64,000 nucleotides of DNA from Lysobacter firmicutimachus (GTDB lineage Bacteria; Pseudomonadota; Gammaproteobacteria; Xanthomonadales; Xanthomonadaceae), in assembly GCF_037027445.1 (NCBI RefSeq), contig NZ_JBANDL010000002.1, positions 1,302,001-1,366,000 of the forward strand. The letters run 5' to 3'. The notes under the pieces were generated by a model, which was not told where the DNA came from, did not search any database, and worked only from the letters and a program-made list of their open reading frames with translations. Positions 1 to 8,966 of the stretch are shown here, piece by piece; the first letter of the stretch is position 1, and each line of letters begins with the position of its first letter. Position numbers and translations under genes: made by a program.

Positions 1-1633
1 AGCCGTCCATGTCGAACAGGCCGCTGTCGGCGCGGCGCGCGGCCAGCTCGGCGCGCAATGCGGCCAGTGCGGCGGGGTCGTTGCCCAGCGCGGCGGCGCG
101 TTCGACGAAGGCGGCATCGTCGGCGACGTTGAGCGAGTCCAGGCCGAGGTGGTGGTTGAGGCTGCCGGCGACGCGCGCGGCGAAGGTCGCGCCGGGCGCG
201 GTCAGCACCGGGCAGCCGGCCCAGATCGCATCGGAGGCGGTGGTGTGGGCGTTGTAGGGACCGGTGTCGAGGAACAGGTCGGCGTGGCCGAGCCGGGCCA
301 GGTACTCGGCCTGCGGTTGCTTGGGCATGAACACCAACCGCTCCGCGGCCACGCCTTCGGCCGCGGCGAATTCGCGCAGGCGCTGGTCGGCGCGGCCTGG
401 GCCCGACAGCAGCCACAGCAGGCTGCCGGGCACGGCGCGCAGCACCGCCAACAGGCGCGCGACGCTGCGCGGGTTCAACTTGTAGCTGTTGTTGAAACAG
501 CAGAACACCACGCCCGTGTCCGGCAGGCCGCACTCGGCGCGCGTCGGCGCCGGGGCCGGCACGCGGCGGGTGTCGGAGGGCTGGAAGCAACGCGGCAGCC
601 AGGCCGGGGTTTCGCTGAAGTCGGCGGCCAGGGATTCGGGCAGCACGTAGCGATCGGCGAGCACATAGTCGATCCACGGCGCGCCCGAAGTGCCCGGATA
701 GGCCAGCCAGTTGACCTGCACCGGCGCCGGCCGCATCGCCAGCACTTCCGGCGTGCCGCCGCCGCCCCAGCCGCGCAGGTCGTACAGCACGTCGATGCCG
801 GCACGGCGGATGGTCGCGGCGATTTGCGCATGCGGCTGCTGGGACACGTCGTGCAATGCGTCGGAGGCGGCGTGCAGGCGCTTGCGGATCGCGCTGCCGT
901 CGTCGCGGTTGAGCGCGAACAGATGCACGGACAGGCCGCCGCGGCGGTGCAGGGCCTCGAACAGGGCCACCGTCAGCAGGCCGGTGGGATGGGCGCCGAA
1001 ACCGTTGGACAAAAAACCGGCGCGCACCGGCGCCGCGGCCTCGCGCGCAGGCGCCGGCGGCAGCGGTCGCACCGATTGCGCGACCAACTGCGCGCGCAGG
1101 CTGGCGCAGCGGCGTTGCTCGGCGGCGCTGGCGTCTTCGCTGAGAAAGGCGAAGGGTTCGACCGAGGCGCGGCCTTGCGCCACCGCTTCGCGAACCAGCC
1201 GCGACAGCGCCGGCAGCTCGCGCCAATCGCATAGTTTGCGCCGCCAGGCCAGCAGATAAGCCGCCAGTTGCGGCTCGCGCGGCGCCAGCGCATAGGCGCG
1301 GCCGTAGGCGTCGAGCGCGCCCTCGGCGTCGCCGACGTCTTCCAGCGCATGCGCCAGCCAGACCGCGATGCCCGGATGTTGCGGCGCCGCGCGTGCGGCC
1401 TCGCGCAGGCTGGCGACCGCGTCCTCGCGCCGCCCCTGCATCCATTGCGCGCGGCCCAGCCGCGCCAGCGCCTCCGGATGCCCGGGCCGCAGCGCCAGCG
1501 CGCGCCGCGCGGCGGTCTCGCCGCTGCGCGCGTCGCCGGCGTCGAGTTCGTGCTCGGCCAGAACTATCCAGGCCATCGCATCGCCGGGATTTCGCTGCAA
1601 GGCCTGGCGCAGCGGCAGGCGCGGATCGTTCAT
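1..1633 (-). CDS. TPR / O-GlcNAc transferase-like glycosyltransferase (GT41), partial
   Basis: The frame opens at ATG 1633 (reading MNDPRLPLRQALQ) and runs off the left edge with no stop, giving 544 visible codons. Residues 1 to about 130 are tetratricopeptide-like helices (for example LRPGHPEALARLGRAQW and LAHALEDVGDAEGALDAYG). The rest matches the catalytic domain of the SPINDLY/OGT family, with APVQVNWLAYPGTSGAPWID, FCCFNNSYKLNP and LFLDTGPYNAHTTASDAIW visible. The family moves a sugar from a nucleotide sugar to Ser/Thr or another protein acceptor, probably in the cytoplasm; the donor cannot be told here. It starts 22 nt after the GNAT gene and is probably co-transcribed with it. Family call is firm, substrate unknown. 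Confidence 0.85.
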   Translation of the reverse strand, partial: MNDPRLPLRQALQRNPGDAMAWIVLAEHELDAGDARSGETAARRALALRPGHPEALARLGRAQWMQGRREDAVASLREAARAAPQHPGIAVWLAHALEDVGDAEGALDAYGRAYALAPREPQLAAYLLAWRRKLCDWRELPALSRLVREAVAQGRASVEPFAFLSEDASAAEQRRCASLRAQLVAQSVRPLPPAPAREAAAPVRAGFLSNGFGAHPTGLLTVALFEALHRRGGLSVHLFALNRDDGSAIRKRLHAASDALHDVSQQPHAQIAATIRRAGIDVLYDLRGWGGGGTPEVLAMRPAPVQVNWLAYPGTSGAPWIDYVLADRYVLPESLAADFSETPAWLPRCFQPSDTRRVPAPAPTRAECGLPDTGVVFCCFNNSYKLNPRSVARLLAVLRAVPGSLLWLLSGPGRADQRLREFAAAEGVAAERLVFMPKQPQAEYLARLGHADLFLDTGPYNAHTTASDAIWAGCPVLTAPGATFAARVAGSLNHHLGLDSLNVADDAAFVERAAALGNDPAALAALRAELAARRADSGLFDMDG

Positions 1634-1655
1634 CGCGTCGAGTTCCGTGCGGCGC

Positions 1656-2114
1656 TCACGCCGCGGCCAGCGGCAGGTGATAGCGCTGGGTGCCGTCGTA
1701 ACGTTGCCAGCCGGCGGCATCGTACAGCGCCTGGGCCTGGCGATTATCGTGGTCGGTTTCCAGTTCCAGCCGTACCGCGCCGTCGGCGCGGGCGAACTCG
1801 ACCGCCGCGTCGAGCAAGGCGCGGGCGACGCCGCGGCGGCGCGCGTCGGCGTCGACGTAAAGATCGTTGAGCACCCACACCCGCGCCGCGCGCACCGAGG
1901 AGAACGTCGGATACAACTGCACGAAGCCGGCACCGTCGCGGCCGTCCAGGTTCGCCAGCCACAGCGCCGAATCGCCGCGTTGCAGGCGTTGGGCGATGAA
2001 GTCGCGCGAGCGGCCGGCGTCTTCGCGGCGGGTGTAGAAACAGCGGTAGCGCTCGAACAGCGGCGCGAGCAGATCGAGGTCGCCGGGGCCGGCGCGGCGG
2101 ACGGAAAGGCTCAT
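1656..2114 (-). CDS. GNAT-family N-acetyltransferase
   Basis: A 152-residue protein of normal GNAT length. The acetyl-CoA binding motif A is visible as LNDLYVDADARRRGVARALL, with the R-R-R-G-V-A pyrophosphate loop around residues 92-97, followed by the typical motif-B end (NRQAQALYDAAGW). It should transfer acetyl from acetyl-CoA to an amine, but nothing in the sequence fixes the acceptor (protein N-terminus, polyamine, amino acid or antibiotic). It is the upstream gene of a probable two-gene unit with the GT41 protein, separated by 22 nt. It is not clustered with resistance genes, so a resistance role is not supported. Confidence 0.8.
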   Translation of the reverse strand: MSLSVRRAGPGDLDLLAPLFERYRCFYTRREDAGRSRDFIAQRLQRGDSALWLANLDGRDGAGFVQLYPTFSSVRAARVWVLNDLYVDADARRRGVARALLDAAVEFARADGAVRLELETDHDNRQAQALYDAAGWQRYDGTQRYHLPLAAA

Positions 2115-2365
2115 GCGGGAGGCGGTCCGATCGGGGAGGCCCGATTATGGCCGCAGCCGTCGTGCGGCGTCATGACCGCCGGCTGCGAATCCGCAGCGAC
2201 GTTGTAGCACGGGCGTTGGCCGCGACCCACCGCAGCGGTGTGCGCAAGTGATGCGGTAGAAGACCGGGGGCGAGCGTGGCCGGAAAACCCACCGATCTTC
2301 CGGGCGGTGGATCGTTCGCTTCCGTTCGTCGCTGCGGTTGTCGCGGCTTATGGCCGGAAGAAATC

Positions 2366-2391
2366 CCTGGAGGGACGCCGCTCCTACAGCG
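2366..2391 (-). repeat. Possible GTAG-headed REP-like sequence downstream of prfA
   Basis: On the minus strand, just after the prfA stop, the sequence reads GCTGTAGGAGCGGCGTCCCT. This has the GTAG head and GAGCGGC core of REP-type palindromes in pseudomonads and xanthomonads. Only one copy is visible in this window and its stem is imperfect, so the call rests on resemblance. Nothing else is evident in the 286-nt gap between prfA and the GNAT gene. Confidence 0.3.
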
Positions 2392-2400
2392 GGAGCGGAT

Positions 2401-3483
2401 TCAATCGGCCGACAGCCGCGCCAGCTCGTCGGCCTGGTGCTCGTGGATCAGGCGGCCGATCAGCGCGTCGAGATCGCCGGCGACGATGTTGGGCAGGTCG
2501 TACAGGGTCAGGCCTTCGACACGGTGATCGGTGATCCGGCCTTGCGGGAAGTTGTAGGTGCGGATGCGCTGGCTGCGGTCGCCGCTGCCGACCTGCAAGC
2601 GCCGGTCCTGGGCCTGCGCCGCCGCGGCCTTGGCCGCCGCGGCATCGGCGAGCATCGCCTGCAGGCGCTTGAGCGCCTTGTCGCGGTTGGCGTGCTGGCT
2701 GCGCTCGGTCTGGTTCTCCACCACCGTGCCGGTCGGGACGTGGGTGATGCGGATCGCCGATTCGGTCTTGTTGACGTGCTGGCCGCCGGCGCCGGAGGAG
2801 CGGAAGGTGTCGATCTTCAGGTCGGCCGGGTTGATCTCGATCGGCTCGCCTTCCGGCTCGACCGCGATGATCGCCACCGTCGCCGCCGAGGTGTGGATGC
2901 GGCCTTGCGACTCGGTTTCCGGCACCCGCTGCACGCGGTGGGTGCCGGACTCGAACTTGAGCCTGGAATAGGCGCCGCGGCCTTCGACCCGGGCGATGAT
3001 TTCCTTGTAGCCGCCGTGCTCGCCGGGGTTGGTCGATTCGATCTCGACCTTCCAGCCCTGGCGCTCGGCGTAGCGCGCATACATGCGGAACAGATCGCCG
3101 GCGAAGATCGCCGCCTCGTCGCCGCCGGTGCCGGCGCGCACCTCCAGGTACAAATCGCCTTCGTCGCGCGGATCCTTGGGGATCAGGTGGGCGAGCAGTT
3201 CCACGTCCAGGCGCTGCAATCGCTCCTGCGCCGCGGCGATCTCCTCCTCCGCCAGCTCCCGCAGCTCCGGGTCCGAACGCATCGCCTCGGCCGCGGCCAG
3301 GTCGGCCTTGGCGCGGGTCTCCTCGGCCAACGCCAGCGCCACCGGTTCGAGCTGGGCGAACTCGCGCGAGAACTTGCGGAAACGCTCGCTATCGCCGATC
3401 ACGCCCGGGTCGGCGAGCAGGCGCTCGAGTTCTTCGCGGCGTTCGACGAGCGCTTCGAGTTTGCGGCGCAGGGTGGGGGTCAT
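2401..3483 (-). CDS. prfA: Peptide chain release factor 1
   Basis: RF1 recognises UAA and UAG stop codons in the ribosomal A site and triggers peptidyl-tRNA hydrolysis. The 360-residue length is normal. The codon-reading PxT tripeptide appears as P-E-T in [14 protein letters not shown], and the catalytic GGQ loop appears in [14 protein letters not shown] near residue 232. The N-terminal region is the helical domain 1. ATG 3483 is the only reasonable start, but I see no Shine-Dalgarno sequence: the arm of a heptad repeat ends 7 nt before it. It follows hemA in the same direction, the common gammaproteobacterial order. The prmC methyltransferase gene that often follows is absent here. Confidence 0.97.
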   Translation of the reverse strand: MTPTLRRKLEALVERREELERLLADPGVIGDSERFRKFSREFAQLEPVALALAEETRAKADLAAAEAMRSDPELRELAEEEIAAAQERLQRLDVELLAHLIPKDPRDEGDLYLEVRAGTGGDEAAIFAGDLFRMYARYAERQGWKVEIESTNPGEHGGYKEIIARVEGRGAYSRLKFESGTHRVQRVPETESQGRIHTSAATVAIIAVEPEGEPIEINPADLKIDTFRSSGAGGQHVNKTESAIRITHVPTGTVVENQTERSQHANRDKALKRLQAMLADAAAAKAAAAQAQDRRLQVGSGDRSQRIRTYNFPQGRITDHRVEGLTLYDLPNIVAGDLDALIGRLIHEHQADELARLSAD

Positions 3484-3489
3484 TGGCGG

Positions 3490-3610
3490 GCCGGGAATGG
3501 GGAACAGGGAATAGGGAATCGAAACGGCAGCAGCGCAACGACGCTAACGCTCGTCGGCGTCCGGCGAATCCGCCGTATCCATTCCCCATTCCCCATTCCC
3601 CATTCCCGGC
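3490..3610. repeat. Inverted heptad-repeat element 1 (hemA-prfA)
   Basis: The left arm (3490-3520) has GGGAATN units and the right arm (3579-3610) the complementary ATTCCCC units. GCCGGGAATGGGG at 3490-3502 is perfectly complementary to 3598-3610. The right arm lies inside the 3' end of hemA and the left arm ends 7 nt upstream of the prfA ATG. This is a GGGAATN variant of the GGGATTS heptads in the other elements. Confidence 0.85.
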
Positions 3611-4854
3611 TTCACCGCCGGAAACATCTTGTCCGCCGCCCGCGCCAGCTCCGGATTGCCGGTCAGTGCCGCCTCGCGCAGGGCCACGGTCGGGGCGTGC
3701 AGGAGGCGGTTGGTCAGGGTGTTGGCGAGGAAGTTCAGCACCTGGGCCGGGTCCTGCCCGGCGGCGAGCTGGGCCTGGGCCTTGGCCAGGACTTCGGCGC
3801 GCGCGACTTCGCCGTGCTCGCGCAGGCGCTTGATCGGCGCGGTGCGGGTGCTGGCGGCGAGGGTTTCGACGAAACGCGCGACCTGCAGCTCGACGATGGC
3901 CTCGGCTTCGGTGGCGGCCTCGCGGCGGCTGCGGCGGTTGTCTTCGATCGCCCGCTCCAGATCGTCGACGGTGTACAGGAACACGTCTTCCAGGTCGGCG
4001 ACGTCGGCGGCGATGTCGCGCGGCACGGCCAGGTCGAGCAGCAGCATCGGCCGATGCTTGCGTTGCGCGCGCGCGGCGGCGACGTCGGCGCGGCGCAGGA
4101 TCGGTTCGCGGCTGGCGGTCGCCGACAGGACGATGTCGGCTTCCCCCAGGTGGCGGTCGAGTTCGCTCAGCGGCAGGGCGAAGCCGCCGTGGCGGCTGGC
4201 CAGGTCCTGGGCGTGGGCGAGGGTGCGGTTGGCGATCAGCAGGCGCTTGGCCTTGGCCTGGACCAGGTGGCGCGCGGCCAGCTCGATGGTCTCGCCGGCG
4301 CCGATCAGCAGCACGGTCGAGTCTTCCAGCCGGGCGAAGGATTCCTGCGCCAGCCGTACCGCGGCCGAAGCCACCGAGACGGGATTGGCGCCGATGCGGG
4401 TGTCGGTGCGGGCGCGCTTGGCGGTCGAAAAGGCTTGCTGGAACAGTCGGTCGAGCTGGCTGCCGAGGCTGCCGGCGGCGCGCGCCACCGCCCAGGCGTC
4501 CTTGACCTGGCCGAGGATCTGCGGCTCGCCGAGCACCAGCGAGTCCAGCCCGGTGGCGACCCGGAACAGGTGGCGCACCGCATCGGCGTCGCGGTGACGG
4601 TACAAATAAGCGTGCAGATCGCCGGCATCGTCGGGATGCGTAGCCAGCCACTCGGCCAGGGCGCCGCCGTCGTCGTCGGCGACCGCATAGACCTCGGTGC
4701 GGTTGCAGGTCGACAGCAGCGCGACTTCGCGCACCGGCGCCAGAGCGCGCAGCGCGGCCAGCGCCGCCGACACCGCGTCGCCGGAGAACGCCACCCGTTC
4801 GCGCAGGCTGACCGGCGCGGTCTGGTGGTTGATCCCGAGCACGAACAGGCTCAT
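3544..4854 (-). CDS. hemA: Glutamyl-tRNA reductase
   Basis: HemA reduces glutamyl-tRNA(Glu) to glutamate-1-semialdehyde with NADPH, the first committed step of C5 haem synthesis. The N-terminus reads [20 protein letters not shown], and the catalytic cysteine is C50 in [13 protein letters not shown] Rossmann NADPH-binding domain ([17 protein letters not shown]) and a helical dimerisation domain follow. At 436 residues it is slightly long. The last 22 or so residues, beginning [12 protein letters not shown], are encoded by the heptad repeat and by flanking sequence unlike the usual HemA tail. It is divergent from the TPR gene, with 164 nt between start codons, and leads into prfA. Confidence 0.97.
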   Translation of the reverse strand: MSLFVLGINHQTAPVSLRERVAFSGDAVSAALAALRALAPVREVALLSTCNRTEVYAVADDDGGALAEWLATHPDDAGDLHAYLYRHRDADAVRHLFRVATGLDSLVLGEPQILGQVKDAWAVARAAGSLGSQLDRLFQQAFSTAKRARTDTRIGANPVSVASAAVRLAQESFARLEDSTVLLIGAGETIELAARHLVQAKAKRLLIANRTLAHAQDLASRHGGFALPLSELDRHLGEADIVLSATASREPILRRADVAAARAQRKHRPMLLLDLAVPRDIAADVADLEDVFLYTVDDLERAIEDNRRSRREAATEAEAIVELQVARFVETLAASTRTAPIKRLREHGEVARAEVLAKAQAQLAAGQDPAQVLNFLANTLTNRLLHAPTVALREAALTGNPELARAADKMFPAVKPGMGNGEWGMDTADSPDADER

Positions 4855-5018
4855 CGGTGCGAGCGGTTTCCCACCGTCGCGCCGGCCGGGCGCATCGCCG
4901 TCGCAACGCGGCGAAAAAGTTTCATCGTTCGGCGAGGGCGGCGGGACATCGGTTCAGGTGCTTGCGATAAGCTGCGGGCTGCTGAAGGCCGCCATTCTAC
5001 CGGCCCACTGGTCCCGAC

Positions 5019-6842
5019 GTGGTTTTCTACGCATCGATTTTCCCGATCGGTCCCATAGACGCCGCCTGCGACGCGGCCGGCGACGGCAGGAACGCCGCCC
5101 CCGCACCGCGCGCGACGGCGCTGGCCCGGCGCATCGGCGCCGCCCTGGTCGGCCTGCTGCTCGCCGCCCCGGCGCTGGCCGCGACCGTGCCCTCGGCGCC
5201 GTCCGCCGCCGCGCTGGCCGCCGCCCGGACCACCATCCGCGAGCGCGCCGCCGCCGACCCGACCGGCGCCTCGCTGGAAGCGCTGATGAGCGGCGAATTC
5301 GCCCTTCAGGCCGGCAAGCTGAACGATGCCGCCGCGGCCTATCTCAAGGCCGCGCGCGCGGCCGGCGACCGCGAGCTGGCCGAACGCGCGACCAACATCG
5401 CCGTGCTGGCCAAACAGGACCAGGTCGCCGGCGAGGCCCTGGCGCTGTGGCGCAAGCTCGGCGGCCAGGGCGGCGGGGTGGCCGCGGCCGAGGCCACTTT
5501 GTCGCTGCGCCGCGGCGACGATCGCGCGGCCCTGCGCCAGCTCAACGAATTGATGGCCGCCGACCCCGAGGCCGGCTGGCGCCAGGTGCTGGTGGTGCTG
5601 ACCACCGGCTCGAAGAACCCGGAACAGGCCGGGCGCGTGCTGGAGAAGATCGTCGACGGCGGCAAGATCCCGCCGCGCAATCTGATGGCCTGGGTCGCCT
5701 TCGGCGGCTTGTCGCAGCGCCTGGACCGGCCCAAGCTGACCGAGCGCATCGTCGAGGAAGTGGTCGAGCGTTTTCCGGGCGAGCCGCGCGTGGCCCTGCT
5801 GCGGGTCAGCCAGTTGCGCGAAGACGGCAAGACCGACGAAGCGCGCAAGCTGCTGCAGACCCTGGAGCCGCAGGCCGACCGCGACACCAGCCTGCGCGCG
5901 CTGGTCGCCGAACAGTACGAGGCGCTGAAGGACTTCCAGGCGGTCGCCGCCGTGCTCGGGCGCGGCCCGCAGGACGAGCAGACCTACGCGTTGCGCGCGT
6001 CCTATCTGGCCCGCGCCGAAGACAAGCCGACCCTGACCCGGCTCTATGACGAGCTGCGCGCCAGCGCGGCCAAGCCCGATCCGGCGCGGCGTCTGTTGCT
6101 GGGGCAGTTGGCCGAGTTCCTGGAGCGCAACGAAGAGGCGCTGACCTGGTACCAGGGCGTGCCGGGCGGTTCGCAGCGTTCGCTGGCGCGCCTGCGCAGC
6201 AGCAACGTGCTGCACAAGCTCGACCGCGCCGACGAGGCCTATGCCAACCTGCGCGCGATGCAGGCCGACGCCGCGATCCAGGACGACGCGCGCCGCGACG
6301 CTTATCTGCTGGAAGCCAACCTGCGCGCCGACGACAAGAACGACGCCGGCGAGAGCGATGCCTTCGCCCGCGGCCTGGCGGCGTTCCCGGACGAGCCGGA
6401 AATTCTCTACGCCCGCGCTCTGAGCTGGGAGCGCCGCGACGACATCGCCCGCGCCGAGGCCGATCTGCGCCGGATCCTGGTCGCCGAACCGGACAACAGC
6501 GCCGCGCTGAACGCGCTCGGCTACACCCTGGCCGACCGCACCACCCGCTACCAAGAAGCGCTGGAGCTGATCGAGCGCGCCCGTGCCGCCGAGCCGAACA
6601 ACTACGCGGTGATCGACAGCTACGGCTGGGTGCTGTATCGCCTGGGCCGGGTCGCCGAGGCCGAAACCGAACTGCGCCGGGCCCTGACCCTGCAGAAGGA
6701 CGCCGAAGTCGCCGCCCACCTGGGCGAAGTGCTGTGGCAGACCGGCAAGCGCGAGGAAGCGCGCAAGTATTTCGATCAGGCCAAGCAGATCGATCCCGAC
6801 AACCGCTCGCTGCTGCGCGCGCTGAAGAAGCTGGGTTTATGA
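5019..6842 (+). CDS. Exported tetratricopeptide repeat protein
   Basis: A 607-residue protein with a signal-peptide-like segment ([19 protein letters not shown], ending near residue 55) followed by repeated TPR helices. The clearest are at the C-terminus, as in LAEVGYTL-like [20 protein letters not shown] and [19 protein letters not shown]. It probably acts in the periplasm as a protein-interaction scaffold; the partner is unknown. The GTG start leaves about 35 residues before the hydrophobic core, longer than usual, and no other ATG/GTG/TTG start lies in frame before the signal region, so the start is uncertain. Its stop overlaps the lolB start (ATGA), which suggests translational coupling and perhaps a link to lipoprotein export. 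Confidence 0.8.
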   Translation: MVFYASIFPIGPIDAACDAAGDGRNAAPAPRATALARRIGAALVGLLLAAPALAATVPSAPSAAALAAARTTIRERAAADPTGASLEALMSGEFALQAGKLNDAAAAYLKAARAAGDRELAERATNIAVLAKQDQVAGEALALWRKLGGQGGGVAAAEATLSLRRGDDRAALRQLNELMAADPEAGWRQVLVVLTTGSKNPEQAGRVLEKIVDGGKIPPRNLMAWVAFGGLSQRLDRPKLTERIVEEVVERFPGEPRVALLRVSQLREDGKTDEARKLLQTLEPQADRDTSLRALVAEQYEALKDFQAVAAVLGRGPQDEQTYALRASYLARAEDKPTLTRLYDELRASAAKPDPARRLLLGQLAEFLERNEEALTWYQGVPGGSQRSLARLRSSNVLHKLDRADEAYANLRAMQADAAIQDDARRDAYLLEANLRADDKNDAGESDAFARGLAAFPDEPEILYARALSWERRDDIARAEADLRRILVAEPDNSAALNALGYTLADRTTRYQEALELIERARAAEPNNYAVIDSYGWVLYRLGRVAEAETELRRALTLQKDAEVAAHLGEVLWQTGKREEARKYFDQAKQIDPDNRSLLRALKKLGL

Positions 6843-7840
6843 GCGCCGCAGCCCCTCTGTCCGCGCCGCGTCCTGCGGCGCGCCTGTTCGGTGTCGCGGC
6901 CTTGGCGCTGCTGCTCGGCGCCTGCGCCAGCGCGCCGGGCAAGCGTTCGCCGCCGTCAGGGCAGGTCGTGCCGGCCGCCGACGCCGCTGCGCGCGAGGCC
7001 GCGCGCGTCGCCCGCCTGCGCGGCCAGGACGCGTGGGCGTTGAGCGGCCGCATCGCCGTGTCCAACGCCGGCAAGGGCGGCAGCGGCCGGATCGAATGGA
7101 ACCAACGTGGCGACGCCTTCGACGTGGCGCTGAGCGCGCCGGTGACCCGGCAGAGCTGGCGGCTGAGCGGCGGCCCCGACGGCGCCCGCCTGGAAGGGCT
7201 GGACGGCGGTCCGCGCGAGGGCGGCGACGCCGCCGCGTTGCTGCGCGAAGCCACCGGCTGGGAGATCCCGGTCGCGGCCTTGGCCGACTGGCTGCGCGCG
7301 CTGCCGGCCGGCGGCGGCGCGCAGGCGCAGATCGCCCCGGAGGCCGACGGCCGCCCGCAATCGATCGAGCAGGGCGGTTGGCGGATCGGCTACGAATGGC
7401 CGGCGACCGGCGACTTGCCGGCGCGGCTGGACGCGCGCCGCGACGGTGCCCGGGTGCGCTTGATCGTGGACCAGTGGCAGGGGCTGGCCGACGCCGATTC
7501 CAGCATGCCCGAGCCCGCTGCCGAGAGCCAGGCCGAGCAACTGCAGCGCGAGCTGTCGCAGCTGGATCTGAACGATCCGGCCGCCGACCTGCGCCGCAAC
7601 GTCGCCCGAGGCGACCGGCGCCCGATCGGCGTGTGCGGTTTCGCCTGCCTGGCGCCGGGGCTGCCTCAGGGCGAGCAGCCCCAGCGGCAGGGCCTGCGGA
7701 TCTTGTCCGGTACCGGCGATGTGGTCGAAGGCGAGCGCCATGAACGCCTGATCGAACAGGCCCGGGCCTATGCCACCGCCTACAACCGGGCCCTGGGCGA
7801 CTGGTTGCGCGCGCATCCGTCCCGCTCGCCCCGTCCCTGA
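6839..7840 (+). CDS. lolB: Outer-membrane lipoprotein receptor LolB, with C-terminal extension
   Basis: LolB accepts lipoproteins from periplasmic LolA and inserts them in the outer membrane. The start is ATG 6839, overlapping the previous stop. A lipoprotein signal peptide ends in LLLGAC with the lipidated cysteine at residue 29. The core domain ([20 protein letters not shown], ending near RLIVDQWQG) fills residues 45 to about 215. LolB proteins are usually close to 200-220 residues, while this one is 333. The extra 118 residues contain [14 protein letters not shown] and a final helix, and I do not recognise them. Position directly before ispE is the standard lolB-ispE-prs order. The core call is firm; the tail's role is open. 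Confidence 0.9.
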   Translation: MSAAAPLSAPRPAARLFGVAALALLLGACASAPGKRSPPSGQVVPAADAAAREAARVARLRGQDAWALSGRIAVSNAGKGGSGRIEWNQRGDAFDVALSAPVTRQSWRLSGGPDGARLEGLDGGPREGGDAAALLREATGWEIPVAALADWLRALPAGGGAQAQIAPEADGRPQSIEQGGWRIGYEWPATGDLPARLDARRDGARVRLIVDQWQGLADADSSMPEPAAESQAEQLQRELSQLDLNDPAADLRRNVARGDRRPIGVCGFACLAPGLPQGEQPQRQGLRILSGTGDVVEGERHERLIEQARAYATAYNRALGDWLRAHPSRSPRP

Positions 7841-7878
7841 CGATCGCCGGTTCACCCGACTCGCCGTTGCGCCCCGCC

Positions 7879-8766
7879 ATGTCCGATCCGCTTCCCTTCG
7901 CCGCCAACACCGAGCCTGGCTGGTCGATCTGGCCTGCCCCGGCCAAGCTGAACCTGTTCCTGCGCATCGTCGGCCGCCGCGCCGACGGGTATCACCTGTT
8001 GCAAACCGTGTTCCGTCTCCTGGATTGGGGAGACACGATCCGCCTGCGCCTGCGCAGCGACGGCCGGGTGGTCCGCCACGGCGGCTCGGTGGCCGGCGTG
8101 GCCGAGGCCGACGACCTCACCGTGCGCGCCGCTCGCCTGCTGCAAGTGGAGTCAAAATGCAGTCAAGGTGCCGACATCGTCGTCGAAAAGCGTATTCCGG
8201 CCGGCGGTGGCTTCGGTGGCGGCTCGTCCGACGCGGCGACCGTGCTGGTGGCCCTGGATGCGCTTTGGGGCACCAACCTCGGCGTCGAGCGCCTGGCCGC
8301 GCTGGGCTTGCGCCTGGGCGCCGACGTGCCGGTGTTCGTGCGCGGTGATAACGCCTGGGCCGAGGGGGTGGGCGAGGACCTGCGCCCGATCGCGCTGGCG
8401 CCGGCCTGGTATGTGCTCGCCGATCCCGGCGTCCATGCCCCCACCGCGGCCCTGTTTCAATCCCCTGAATTGACGCGGGATGCCGCGCCCGCGACAATAT
8501 CGGACTTCGTTTCGGGTTCGCCGCTCGGGAATGCGTTCGAGCCGGTGCTGCGTCAGCGCGAGGCCGCCGTCGAGGCCGCTTTCGCCGCTCTGTCGCGGAT
8601 CGGTTCGCCACGCCTGACCGGCTCCGGCAGCGGCTGTTTCGTCGAGTTCGCGAGTCGCGAATCGGCGCAGGCGGCGCTGGCGGAACTGCCCTCCGGCCTG
8701 CGGGCCTGGGCGGCCGGCGGCGCAGCGCGCTCGCCGCTGCGCGATGCGCTCGAAGCGAGAAGCTGA
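7879..8766 (+). CDS. ispE: 4-(cytidine 5'-diphospho)-2-C-methyl-D-erythritol kinase
   Basis: IspE phosphorylates CDP-methylerythritol with ATP in the non-mevalonate isoprenoid pathway. ATG 7879 ([11 protein letters not shown]) is preferred over the TTG four codons earlier because it leaves the usual short lead to [17 protein letters not shown]. The GHMP-kinase glycine-rich ATP loop is [17 protein letters not shown] near residues 108-124, and the C-terminal GHMP motif is [12 protein letters not shown]. The length of 295 residues is close to normal. It follows lolB by 38 nt and precedes tRNA-Gln by 18 nt, so the tRNA is probably processed from the same transcript. Confidence 0.96.
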   Translation: MSDPLPFAANTEPGWSIWPAPAKLNLFLRIVGRRADGYHLLQTVFRLLDWGDTIRLRLRSDGRVVRHGGSVAGVAEADDLTVRAARLLQVESKCSQGADIVVEKRIPAGGGFGGGSSDAATVLVALDALWGTNLGVERLAALGLRLGADVPVFVRGDNAWAEGVGEDLRPIALAPAWYVLADPGVHAPTAALFQSPELTRDAAPATISDFVSGSPLGNAFEPVLRQREAAVEAAFAALSRIGSPRLTGSGSGCFVEFASRESAQAALAELPSGLRAWAAGGAARSPLRDALEARS

Positions 8767-8784
8767 AAACACGCGTGAACACAC

Positions 8785-8861
8785 AGGGGCGTCGCCAAGT
8801 GGCCCAAGGCACCGGGTTTTGATCCCGGCATTCGTAGGTTCGAATCCTACCGCCCCTGCCA
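8785..8861 (+). tRNA. tRNA-Gln (TTG anticodon)
   Basis: The cloverleaf spans 77 nt. The acceptor stem AGGGGCG/CGCCCCT, the anticodon arm CCGGG-TTTTGAT-CCCGG with anticodon TTG at 8819-8821, the T arm GTAGG-TTCGAAT-CCTAC and an encoded CCA are all visible. It reads CAA, and CAG by wobble. It lies between ispE and prs. Confidence 0.97.
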
Positions 8862-8867
8862 TTTCGT

Positions 8868-8956
8868 GGGATTGGAGATTTGGGATTCGGGATTCGTACC
8901 AAGGCACGACATCGCAGCCGCCGCTACGAATCTCGAATCCCAAATCCCGAATCCCG
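8868..8956. repeat. Inverted heptad-repeat element 2 (tRNA-Gln to prs)
   Basis: The left arm (8868-8896) is GGGATTG-GAGATTT-GGGATTC-GGGATTC. The right arm (8927-8955) is nearly its reverse complement, with a spacer of about 30 nt. It begins 6 nt after the tRNA CCA end and stops about 10 nt before the prs GTG. Confidence 0.88.
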
Positions 8957-8966
8957 GTCAAAGACA

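Noticed and set aside
149..1234. A 361-codon plus-strand frame at the left edge
   Set aside because: The opposite strand carries a continuous TPR/GT41 protein with recognisable motifs; this frame is its shadow.
2338..5058. A 906-codon plus-strand frame across prfA and hemA
   Set aside because: It reads the complement of two conserved genes and passes through the repeat; the low-complexity Gly/Ala/Arg/Val product matches no family.
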